DNA of 30,272 nucleotides, taken from contig JAZQBE010000116.1 in NCBI GenBank assembly GCA_045545575.1, forward strand, positions 1-30,272, read 5' to 3'. This document shows positions 8,188 through 14,510 of this stretch, piece after piece. This stretch comes from Shuttleworthia sp045545575. Lineage in GTDB: Bacteria; Bacillota; Clostridia; Lachnospirales; Lachnospiraceae. Numbering within the stretch: position 1 is the first letter of the stretch; each line of letters begins with the position of its first letter. The notes under the pieces were generated by a model. The model worked only from the letters and a program-made list of their open reading frames with translations, had not been told where the DNA came from and did no database searches. The position numbers and the translations under genes were made by a program.

Positions 8188-8637
8188 TTAACCGAGCATC
8201 TTCTTTAATTCATTCATGAACGTGTCCACATCCTTGAACTCGCGGTACACGGACGCGAAACGAACGTAAGCGACGGCATCGAGATCGCGCATTTTCTCCA
8301 TGACCTTCTCGCCGATCAGGGCGCTGGGCACCTCGCGGCCGTCGTTGGTGAACAGCTCCGTTTCCACTTCGTCCACCAGATGGTTGATCTGCTCGACGGA
8401 CACCGGACGCTTATGGCAGGCGCGGATAATGCCGCCCACGAGTTTGCTGCGGTCGTAGATTTCGCGGGTGTCGTCCTTTTTGACAACCACCATCGGAACC
8501 ATCTCGATCTTTTCATAGGTGGTAAACCGCTTGCCGCAGTCGTCGCAGACCCGGCGGCGGCGGATGGACGCGTTTTCGTCAGCCGGACGCGAATCCACGA
8601 CGCGGGTGTTGTCATTTCCGCAATACGGACACTTCAT
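8188..8637 (-). CDS. nrdR: Transcriptional repressor NrdR
   Basis: Nucleotide-sensing repressor of ribonucleotide reductase genes. The 149-residue protein opens with a four-Cys zinc ribbon (Cys3, Cys6, Cys31, Cys34; MKCPYCG...CDDCGKRFTTYE) and continues with an ATP-cone domain (VVKKDDTREIYDRSKLVGGI...LDAVAYVRFASVYREFKD). Length and motifs match the family exactly. GGGGAGG precedes ATG 8637. It lies 34 bases after ychF on the same strand, so the two probably share a transcript. The usual NrdR boxes would be upstream of nrd genes, which are not in this window. Confidence 0.97.
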   Translation of the reverse strand: MKCPYCGNDNTRVVDSRPADENASIRRRRVCDDCGKRFTTYEKIEMVPMVVVKKDDTREIYDRSKLVGGIIRACHKRPVSVEQINHLVDEVETELFTNDGREVPSALIGEKVMEKMRDLDAVAYVRFASVYREFKDVDTFMNELKKMLG

Positions 8638-8671
8638 GATTGTTTCCTCCCCGTTATTTCTAACCCCTGTG

Positions 8672-9769
8672 TCAGACGTTGAACCGGAACGTGATGACGT
8701 CCCCGTCCTTTACAATATACTCTTTCCCCTGCAGTCCGACAAGTCCGGCGTCTTTTGCGGCCGTCATGCTTCCGCAGCGGACCAGGTCTTCATAGCGCAC
8801 CACCTCTGCGCAGATAAAACCGCGCTCAAAGTCGGTGTGGATCTTGCCGGCGGCCTGGGGCGCTTTCGTTCCGTCCTTGATCGTCCAGGCGCGGGTTTCG
8901 TCCTCTCCCGTCGTCAGGAAGGAAATCAGTCCGAGCAGACGGTAGCTGGCGCGGATCAGACGGTCGAGACCGGATTCCTTGATGCCCAGATCCTCCAGGA
9001 ACATCTGGCGCTCCTCGTCTTCCAGTTCGCTGATCTCCGCTTCGATCTGCGCACAGACCGTAAAGACTTCGGCGCCGTCCTTTGCGGCGTAATCACGCAC
9101 GGCCTGCACCTGCGCGTTGTTCGCGCCGTCATCCGCCACGTCGTCCTCCGAAACGTTGGCCGCGTAAATCACAGGCTTCGCGGTCAGCAGGTTGTAGGAA
9201 GCAACGATGGCCGCTTCGTCTTCGTCTGCCGGCTCAAACCGCTTCGCCGGATTGCCGTCCTCAAGGAAGGCCCTCAGGCGCTCGAGCACTGCGGATTCCT
9301 TTGCCAGCGACTTGTCCATCTTTGCCTGCCGGCCAACCTTGCCCCAGCGGCGCTCCAGAATTTCCATATCGGAGAACAGCAGCTCAAGGTCGATGGTTTC
9401 GATGTCGCGGATCGCGTCCACATTGCCGTCGACATGGATGACGTTTTCATCCTCGAAGCAGCGGACTACGTGGACAATTGCGTCCACCTCGCGGATGTTG
9501 GCCAGGAACTGGTTGCCTAAGCCCTCGCCCTTGCTCGCGCCTTTGACAAGGCCCGCGATATCCACGAACTCGATCACGGCCGGGATTGTCTTTTTGGAGT
9601 GATACATATCCGTCAGAACGCGGATGCGCTCATCCGGCACGGAGACAACGCCGACGTTCGGGTCGATCGTGCAGAACGGGTAGTTCGCGGATTCCGCGCC
9701 TGCTTTGGTCAGGGAGTTGAATAATGTGCTTTTTCCCACGTTGGGAAGGCCGACGATGCCTAATTTCAT
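8672..9769 (-). CDS. ychF: Redox-responsive ATPase/GTPase YchF (Obg family)
   Basis: Ribosome-associated P-loop NTPase of the Obg family, 365 residues, which is the usual length. The P-loop GLPNVGKST is at residues 7-15, the switch region reads DIAGLVKGASKGEGLGNQFL, and the central coiled-coil arm is near residues 125-200. The C-terminus is a TGS domain (SFLTTGEDETRAWTIKDGT...GKIHTDFERGF). Family members bind ATP in preference to GTP. A GAGGAAAGG site precedes ATG 9769. It appears to lead a two-gene unit with nrdR. I could not settle on a convincing promoter in the 490-bp gap upstream. Confidence 0.97.
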   Translation of the reverse strand: MKLGIVGLPNVGKSTLFNSLTKAGAESANYPFCTIDPNVGVVSVPDERIRVLTDMYHSKKTIPAVIEFVDIAGLVKGASKGEGLGNQFLANIREVDAIVHVVRCFEDENVIHVDGNVDAIRDIETIDLELLFSDMEILERRWGKVGRQAKMDKSLAKESAVLERLRAFLEDGNPAKRFEPADEDEAAIVASYNLLTAKPVIYAANVSEDDVADDGANNAQVQAVRDYAAKDGAEVFTVCAQIEAEISELEDEERQMFLEDLGIKESGLDRLIRASYRLLGLISFLTTGEDETRAWTIKDGTKAPQAAGKIHTDFERGFICAEVVRYEDLVRCGSMTAAKDAGLVGLQGKEYIVKDGDVITFRFNV

Positions 9770-9894
9770 TTATTTCTACCTTTCCTCAATATTTTCTATT
9801 TTCAGGGGTTTTCAGAGTTTTTACTGACGGAGCGAGTGTTGTCTGTCCGTCCTTCTGTCTCTTATTCTTTTCTGTTTTGAACTCCCTACTGCAT

Positions 9895-9938
9895 AAAAAA
9901 GAGCCCAATACAACGCTAAAAGTATAGCATTCAAGCTC
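9895..9938 (-). terminator. Orphan minus-strand terminator
   Basis: On the minus strand GAGCTTGA pairs (with wobbles) to TTGGGCTC. An inner AATGC/GCGTT helix continues past a 3-base bulge, and TTTTTT follows (9895-9900). No gene ends just upstream of it, so it may end a small RNA transcribed leftwards from within 9940-10240, or be a relic of a lost gene. Confidence 0.55.
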
Positions 9939-10080
9939 TCATCTCTCAATAGTTTCAATCTATTAAATGTGTGATAGCCAAAGAGGTTCGAAAATGAGCA
10001 AATCAAACCGCGTAAGTTATAGCGATACCGGTGGTGCTGAGTTATCAAGGAATACCTTTTTCTGTGATTAAGGCAAGCAC

Positions 10081-10188
10081 GTGCATAATGCCGCCTTTCG
10101 GCGTGCATTCATGCACGCGGAAACGCTTCAGGAGCACAGACTCGAAAAACGCTGCGCGTTATTCTCGTTATAGTTTTCGCAGTTTCGC
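10081..10188 (+). repeat. Dispersed two-module structured repeat, copy 1
   Basis: Module 1 contains the palindrome GCGTGCATTCATGCACGC (7-bp stem, 4-nt loop) preceded by a CCGCCTTTCGG hairpin and followed by GGAAAC. Module 2 (10139-10188) matches 16853-16902 at 46 of 50 bases and is itself hairpin-forming (AAAAACGC...GCGTT). The two modules occur in the same order as in the 16.6-16.9 kb region. Confidence 0.8.
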
Positions 10189-10201
10189 TTTTCCAAATCT
10201 G

Positions 10202-10210
10202 TGATATAAT
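10202..10210 (+). promoter_or_regulatory. Extended -10 promoter of the Rrf2 gene
   Basis: TGATATAAT is a perfect extended -10 element (TGnTATAAT) 52 bases before the Rrf2-family start. No clear -35 is seen; the expected position falls in the end of repeat module 2. Confidence 0.7.
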
Positions 10211-10261
10211 ACATAGTAATTCAGTCGGTTTTCCGTATTATCCTTTTGAAAAGAGGCAGTC

Positions 10262-10696
10262 ATGAGAATCTCCACCAAAGGCCGCTACGCGCTCCGTACC
10301 CTGATCGACCTGGCCGAGCATCCGGCGGACGGTTTCGTTTCCTTAAAGGAGATCTCCGCGCGTCAGGACATCTCGAAAAAATACCTTGAACAGATCATCC
10401 CCGTGCTTCACAGTGCCGGGATCGTCAGCGCCAACCGCGGCCCCCAGGGCGGATACAAACTGGCAAAGGATCCGGCGGAATACACCGTCGGCGACATTCT
10501 GCGCCTGACGGAAGGCGCGCTGACCCCGCTCGACTGCGCCGTCCAGAACCCCGTCGACTGTCCGCGCAGTGCCGAATGCGCGACGCTTCCCATGTGGCAG
10601 GGACTCGCGAAGGTCATCAACGAATACCTTGACAGTTTTACACTGCAGGATCTCGTAGACAGTCATCTCAGCCGCATCGACAATTACGTCATCTGA
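10262..10696 (+). CDS. Rrf2/IscR-family transcriptional regulator
   Basis: Winged-helix DNA-binding protein of 144 residues. The N-terminus MRISTKGRYALRTLIDLAEH is diagnostic of the Rrf2 family, and the wing SANRGPQGGYKLAKDP is intact. Three cysteines in the effector loop (Cys92, Cys100, Cys106; LDCAVQNPVDCPRSAEC) have the pattern that ligates an iron-sulfur cluster in IscR-like members, so it probably senses Fe-S status, redox or a sulfur signal. No isc, suf or cysteine genes adjoin it; the next gene is a small heat-shock gene with its own promoter. An AGAGG site precedes ATG 10262. The exact target (IscR or CymR-like) cannot be told from sequence alone. Confidence 0.93.
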   Translation: MRISTKGRYALRTLIDLAEHPADGFVSLKEISARQDISKKYLEQIIPVLHSAGIVSANRGPQGGYKLAKDPAEYTVGDILRLTEGALTPLDCAVQNPVDCPRSAECATLPMWQGLAKVINEYLDSFTLQDLVDSHLSRIDNYVI

Positions 10697-10762
10697 TTCT
10701 CCCGCTCCTTTTTTCGTCATTTCCCGCCTTACTCATCGTTCACAGAAAGTTCACCGTTTTTA

Positions 10763-10789
10763 TTAGCACTCACTATTGACGAGTGCTAA
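10763..10789 (+). promoter_or_regulatory. CIRCE operator (HrcA binding site)
   Basis: TTAGCACTC, nine bases, then GAGTGCTAA matches the CIRCE consensus at all 18 arm positions. It overlaps the -35 box of the hsp20 promoter, so HrcA binding should block transcription until heat or misfolding stress. Confidence 0.97.
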
Positions 10790-10804
10790 TAATGGTGCTA
10801 TCAT
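10776..10804 (+). promoter_or_regulatory. Promoter of hsp20
   Basis: TTGACG (10776-10781), 17 bases and TATCAT (10799-10804). The -35 box overlaps the right part of the CIRCE element. Transcription would begin near 10811 and leave a leader of about 130 bases. Confidence 0.8.
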
Positions 10805-10868
10805 GTCTTCAGACATTGAAAAAGCGATGTCGATCCGGCAAATGGGTACACCCGCAGGAAGGAGACGG

Positions 10869-10964
10869 ATGTGTTCTGCCGGGATAAAACAGCAATCAAC
10901 GATTGGGCATCTGTTTCGCCCGAAGGAAAAAGGAGGATATTATGGTACCGAGCATTTTTGGTGA
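10869..10964 (+). CDS. Possible 31-residue leader ORF overlapping the hsp20 start
   Basis: Inside the hsp20 leader an ATG at 10869 is preceded by AGGAAGGAG with a 4-base gap. It opens a frame beginning MCSAGIKQQSTIGHLFRP and ending EHFW at TGA 10964, which covers the hsp20 ribosome binding site and overlaps its first codons by 23 bases. No similarity is recognised. If translated it would couple or compete with hsp20 initiation. It could also be chance. Confidence 0.35.
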   Translation: MCSAGIKQQSTIGHLFRPKEKGGYYGTEHFW

Positions 10965-11379
10965 AAATTTCATGGATGATTTCTTTGAGGACTGGAAGCG
11001 CCCGATGCGCAGCATGGTCGAGATGGCCGTTCCGAGAGCCAACATCATGCGGACCGACGTGAAGGAAACCGACACCGCTTACGAGCTGAAGGTGGATCTC
11101 CCCGGTTATAAGAAAGAAGACATTCAGGCCGAAATCAAAGACGGCAGTCTGACCATCACCGCTTCGAAGAAAACCGAGACGGAAGAAAAAGACGACGAAG
11201 GCCGCTACATCCGCCGCGAGCGTTTCGTGGGCAACTGCTCCCGCAGCTTCTTCGTCGGCGACGACATCGAGCAGGACGACATCAAAGCTTCCTTTGAAGA
11301 CGGCATCCTGACCGTCGTCGTTCCGAAGCACATTCCGGAACCGGTGGTTGAGGAAAAGAAATACATCACCATCGAATAA
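10942..11379 (+). CDS. Hsp20 small heat-shock protein (alpha-crystallin domain)
   Basis: ATP-independent holdase of 145 residues. A short N-terminal arm (MVPSIFGENFMDDFFEDW) precedes the alpha-crystallin domain, with RTDVKETDTAYELKVDLPGY at its start and the family signature DGILTVVVPK near the end. The C-terminal tail is short and lacks a clear I-x-I motif. I chose ATG 10942 because AAAGGAGG lies just upstream; a frame start at 10903 has no such site. It is controlled by a perfect CIRCE element, so it belongs to the HrcA regulon although no groE or dnaK genes are here. A strong terminator follows. Confidence 0.95.
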   Translation: MVPSIFGENFMDDFFEDWKRPMRSMVEMAVPRANIMRTDVKETDTAYELKVDLPGYKKEDIQAEIKDGSLTITASKKTETEEKDDEGRYIRRERFVGNCSRSFFVGDDIEQDDIKASFEDGILTVVVPKHIPEPVVEEKKYITIE

Positions 11380-11422
11380 GCTTTGCCGAAACGGGCGCAA
11401 TACAAAACATCGTCTCATATGA

Positions 11423-11459
11423 ACGGGAACACCGCCATCCGGCGGTGCTCCCGTCTTTT
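11423..11459 (+). terminator. Terminator of hsp20
   Basis: A 14-base arm (11423-11436) pairs with 11441-11454 around loop ATCC with one mismatch, and CTTTT follows. Confidence 0.85.
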
Positions 11460-11478
11460 GTCAGATGCATCTGAATCC

Positions 11479-11509
11479 GATGACAAAAGTGCCTGTCCCT
11501 TTTGTCATC
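11479..11509 (+). repeat. Perfect hairpin with TGCCTGTCC loop ahead of lon
   Basis: GATGACAAAAG (11479-11489) pairs perfectly with CTTTTGTCATC (11499-11509). The 9-nt loop TGCCTGTCC differs at one base from the loop of the lysA terminator, although the stems are unrelated. It lies 25 bases before the lon start and might be part of its leader or a second terminator for hsp20. Confidence 0.75.
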
Positions 11510-11534
11510 CCAAGGAAAAGAATTGAGGTTCCCT

Positions 11535-13817
11535 ATGCTTGTGATTCCCGTCTACAATATGGTTTTAGCGACGGACGCCACGCTTTATCTTCCGCTCGAC
11601 CAGGTACGCAGAAGTGCCGGCGGGCGGGGCATTACGTCGAACGAGAAAGTGATCCTGATCGTCGCGAAGGAGAGCAAAACGTTTCAGGAACTGACCGAAG
11701 AAGATTTCTACCCCATCGGCGTTGCAGGCGCCGTATCGGAGCTGAATGCGCAGGGCTATGCGGTGATTTCCACGCAATACCGCGTCAATCTTGAATCCGT
11801 GGAGATTCTGCCGGACAAAACGATCCAGCTGTCCATCTCCCGCCGGGCCGATCTCGAGGATCTTGACGCGGCCGTCGCGGCAGAAAAGCTGAAAAACCTG
11901 CTGGCCGAGATGCGCAAATTCGCCGAAGGCCTGCCCGGCGCGGAAATGGCGGAGGCCTACATCTCGCAGGTGCATTCCGTCGGCGCCGCCGCTGCCGCTC
12001 TCTCGCCGTGGCTGACGCTTACCAACGAGGAGCGATACGCACTTCTCGAGGAAGACAGCGTCACCGCACGCACGGAAAAAATCGAAGCCGTGCTCTACGA
12101 TTTTCTGGAAGTGGGCCGCATTACCAACGAAGCCGTCAGCTCCCAGCAGAAGGAATACCAGCAGCACTTCCGGGAATCCGCCATCAAACGGCAGATGGAG
12201 CATCTGCAGAAAGAGCTTGACGAGATGCACCCGGAGAACATCACGGACGTGCAGCGGTTTGAGCAGAAAATCAAGGATTCCGGGATGAATGAAACCGCCC
12301 GGAAGGAAGCGGAAAAGGTCCTGAACCGTCTGAAACAGGAAGGCCGCGAGAGCGTCGAAAGCGGCATGCTGTATGACTATCTGGACTTCGTGACGGGGCT
12401 GTCCTGGAAAGCGGAGGATCCGGAGCGCATCGATCTGGATGCCGCGCGCCGCATCCTCGACGAGGACCATTACGGTCTGACGAAGGTCAAGGACCGCATC
12501 ATCCAGCAGATCGCCGTGATGAATTTAAAGCGGGAACAGTCCGGATCGATCCTGCTCTTCGTCGGCGCTCCCGGCACCGGCAAGACCAGCATCGGAAAAA
12601 GCATCGCCCGCGCGCTGGGACGCCGGTACGTGCGCGTGGCTTTAGGCGGCGTGCACGACGAATCCGACATTCGCGGCCACCGGCGCACCTACATCGGCGC
12701 CATGCCCGGGCGGATCATGGACGGCATTCACAAAAGCGGCGTCTCCAACCCCGTCATGGTCTTAGACGAGGTGGACAAGCTCTCCGCTTCCTATAACGGA
12801 AGCCCGGCAAGCGCACTTTTGGAGGTGCTGGATCCGGAACAGAACAACACGTTTACGGATCATTACATGAACGTGCCTTATGATCTTTCAAACGTGCTGT
12901 TCATCTGCACGGCCAATACCACGGACACGATCCCCGAGCCCCTGCTGAACCGGATGGAGGTAATTCAGTTTACGGGCTACACACCCATCGAAAAGCAGAA
13001 AATCGCGGAGCGTCACCTGGTTCCCCAGTCGATGGAACGCATGGGCATCACCGGCGAACAACTGTCCTTTGCACCGGAAGCCATTGAAACGCTGATCTCG
13101 GATTACACCATGGAAGCCGGCGTCCGGGGCCTGCGCAAACACATCGACACGATCTGCCGCAGCATCGCCGTGGAGATTTCGTCCCATCCCGAAGAACACG
13201 TGACCGTCGATGCGGAAAAGGTGCGCAAAACCCTGGATGCCCGCCCCATCCAGCACGCGTCCGTACTGCCGGAACCGAAGGCCGGCGTGGTGACCGGCCT
13301 GGCCTGGACACCGGTCGGAGGCGAGATTCTGTACATCGAAACACTTCTGACCCCCGGCAAGGGCGAGCTGGTCATCACCGGACAGCTCGGCGACGTGATG
13401 AAGGAATCCGCCCGGATTGCCATCAGTCTGGTGAAGGATTTATTCCCGGAAGAGGCACATCTGCTGTCAGACCACGACCTGCACATCCACGTGCCGGCCG
13501 GCGCCGTTCCGAAGGACGGCCCCTCCGCGGGCATCGCACTGACAACGGCGCTTGCTTCTCTTCTGACCGGCCGCGTCGTGGATCCCCGCATCGCCATGAC
13601 CGGCGAAGTCGCGCTGCGCGGCGCCGTCACGCCGATCGGCGGACTGCCGGAAAAACTGATGGCCGCCCAGCGGGCCGGCATCACGAAGGTGTTCATTCCG
13701 GAAGACAACCTGTTTGACTTAAAAGATGTTGCCGCGGAAGTGAAGGAACACATCGAAGTGATTCCGGTCAAAAAGGTGACCGATGTCCTCTCCGCGACCG
13801 GGATTCTTCCGGTGTAA
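11535..13817 (+). CDS. lon: ATP-dependent Lon protease
   Basis: Cytoplasmic AAA+ serine protease that degrades misfolded and regulatory proteins, 760 residues. It has an N-terminal substrate-binding LAN domain (LVIPVYNMVLATDATLYLPL), a coiled-coil around residues 200-270, and Walker A GAPGTGKTS at 344-352 with Lys350. Walker B is MVLDEVDKLS, and sensor regions follow. The C-terminal peptidase has Ser664 in DGPSAGIAL and Lys707 in LPEKLMAAQ, the Lon Ser-Lys dyad. ATG 11535 follows GAGG at good spacing; a TTG at 11502 lies in the upstream hairpin and is not used. It sits after hsp20, so the area is a protein-quality-control cluster. Its stop abuts the stop of the convergent maf gene. Confidence 0.97.
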   Translation: MLVIPVYNMVLATDATLYLPLDQVRRSAGGRGITSNEKVILIVAKESKTFQELTEEDFYPIGVAGAVSELNAQGYAVISTQYRVNLESVEILPDKTIQLSISRRADLEDLDAAVAAEKLKNLLAEMRKFAEGLPGAEMAEAYISQVHSVGAAAAALSPWLTLTNEERYALLEEDSVTARTEKIEAVLYDFLEVGRITNEAVSSQQKEYQQHFRESAIKRQMEHLQKELDEMHPENITDVQRFEQKIKDSGMNETARKEAEKVLNRLKQEGRESVESGMLYDYLDFVTGLSWKAEDPERIDLDAARRILDEDHYGLTKVKDRIIQQIAVMNLKREQSGSILLFVGAPGTGKTSIGKSIARALGRRYVRVALGGVHDESDIRGHRRTYIGAMPGRIMDGIHKSGVSNPVMVLDEVDKLSASYNGSPASALLEVLDPEQNNTFTDHYMNVPYDLSNVLFICTANTTDTIPEPLLNRMEVIQFTGYTPIEKQKIAERHLVPQSMERMGITGEQLSFAPEAIETLISDYTMEAGVRGLRKHIDTICRSIAVEISSHPEEHVTVDAEKVRKTLDARPIQHASVLPEPKAGVVTGLAWTPVGGEILYIETLLTPGKGELVITGQLGDVMKESARIAISLVKDLFPEEAHLLSDHDLHIHVPAGAVPKDGPSAGIALTTALASLLTGRVVDPRIAMTGEVALRGAVTPIGGLPEKLMAAQRAGITKVFIPEDNLFDLKDVAAEVKEHIEVIPVKKVTDVLSATGILPV

Positions 13818-14390
13818 TTACGCTTCCTGCTCTCCGATCACCCTGCGCAGCCGGCAGATCGGAAGCCCCACCACATTGTAATAGTCGCCGCGGATTTCAC
13901 GGATATACATGCCGCCGCGGCCCTGAATCCCGTACGCGCCTGCCTTGTCCATCGGCTCTCTGGTGGCAATGTAGGCGCGTATTTCGTCTTCCGTCATCGC
14001 GTCAAACGAAACGTCCGTGCATTCATAAAAAACCTGTTCGCTTTCCTTTGGCAGCCGGATGACGGCAACACCGGTGTAGACCTGGTGCGTCCGCCCCTGC
14101 AGCATGGACAGCATGGCAAAGGCCTCGGCTTCATCGGCCGGTTTTCCGAGGATGCGGCCGTCGGAAACCACGATGGTATCGGCGGCGATGATGCCCGCCG
14201 CCTCTTCTTCCGGCCTGCGCCGCGCAAGAACCTCCCTTGCCTTTGCACGGGCCAGTTCAATCACCGCTTTTTTCGGGGCAGTTTCACACACATTCTCTTC
14301 CCCCTGTGCGGGCACGACCTCAAAATCCAGTCCCATCTGCGAAAGCAGCTCGCGCCGCCGCGGCGACGCGCTTGCAAGAATCCACTTCAT
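13818..14390 (-). CDS. maf: Maf-family nucleoside triphosphate pyrophosphatase
   Basis: House-cleaning pyrophosphatase that hydrolyses non-canonical or pyrimidine nucleotides (dTTP/UTP or modified bases) to monophosphates. The 190-residue protein opens MKWILASASPRRRELL, the diagnostic Maf motif, and has AADTIVV with the catalytic Asp, GKPADEAEA, GRTHQVYTGV and the late GAYGIQGRGG. ATG 14390 is preceded by CAGGAG at a rather long spacing of about 10 bases; a longer frame to 14591 overlaps the divergent acyltransferase and is rejected. Its stop codon directly touches the stop of lon with no space for a terminator. Confidence 0.95.
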   Translation of the reverse strand: MKWILASASPRRRELLSQMGLDFEVVPAQGEENVCETAPKKAVIELARAKAREVLARRRPEEEAAGIIAADTIVVSDGRILGKPADEAEAFAMLSMLQGRTHQVYTGVAVIRLPKESEQVFYECTDVSFDAMTEDEIRAYIATREPMDKAGAYGIQGRGGMYIREIRGDYYNVVGLPICRLRRVIGEQEA

Positions 14391-14421
14391 ATTCAATACG
14401 CTCCTGTTTCCGCTGTAACAG

Positions 14422-14450
14422 TTTCCTTTTTCATTAAAATTTGTTAAGAT
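14422..14450 (+). promoter_or_regulatory. Promoter of the acyltransferase gene
   Basis: TTTCCT (14422-14427), 17 bases and TAAGAT (14445-14450), with TGT before the -10 giving an extended -10 form. It lies in the 120-bp divergent gap with maf. Confidence 0.55.
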
Positions 14451-14510
14451 ATCCACGTTGATCCAAAATACGTCAGGGAATGGATTTCCCTTAATTTCAG
14501 GAGGCAAGTC

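Larger units (their letters stand above)
9770..10261. other. 492-bp intergenic region, partly AT-rich
   Basis: No convincing gene is seen. The first ~300 bases are clearly more AT-rich than their surroundings. They hold a terminator-like hairpin on the minus strand (9895-9938) that belongs to neither neighbour. The last third carries a copy of the dispersed structured repeat (10081-10188) and the promoter of the Rrf2 gene. A minus-strand open frame (9821-10108) runs through the hairpin and has no ribosome binding site, so I do not call it coding. Confidence 0.6.

Noticed and set aside
9821..10108. 95-codon minus-strand frame
   Set aside because: It has no ribosome binding site and runs through a terminator hairpin and the dispersed repeat; no protein family is recognised.
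9770..10261. Insertion sequence in the AT-rich gap
   Set aside because: No transposase motif, terminal inverted repeats or target duplication could be identified.
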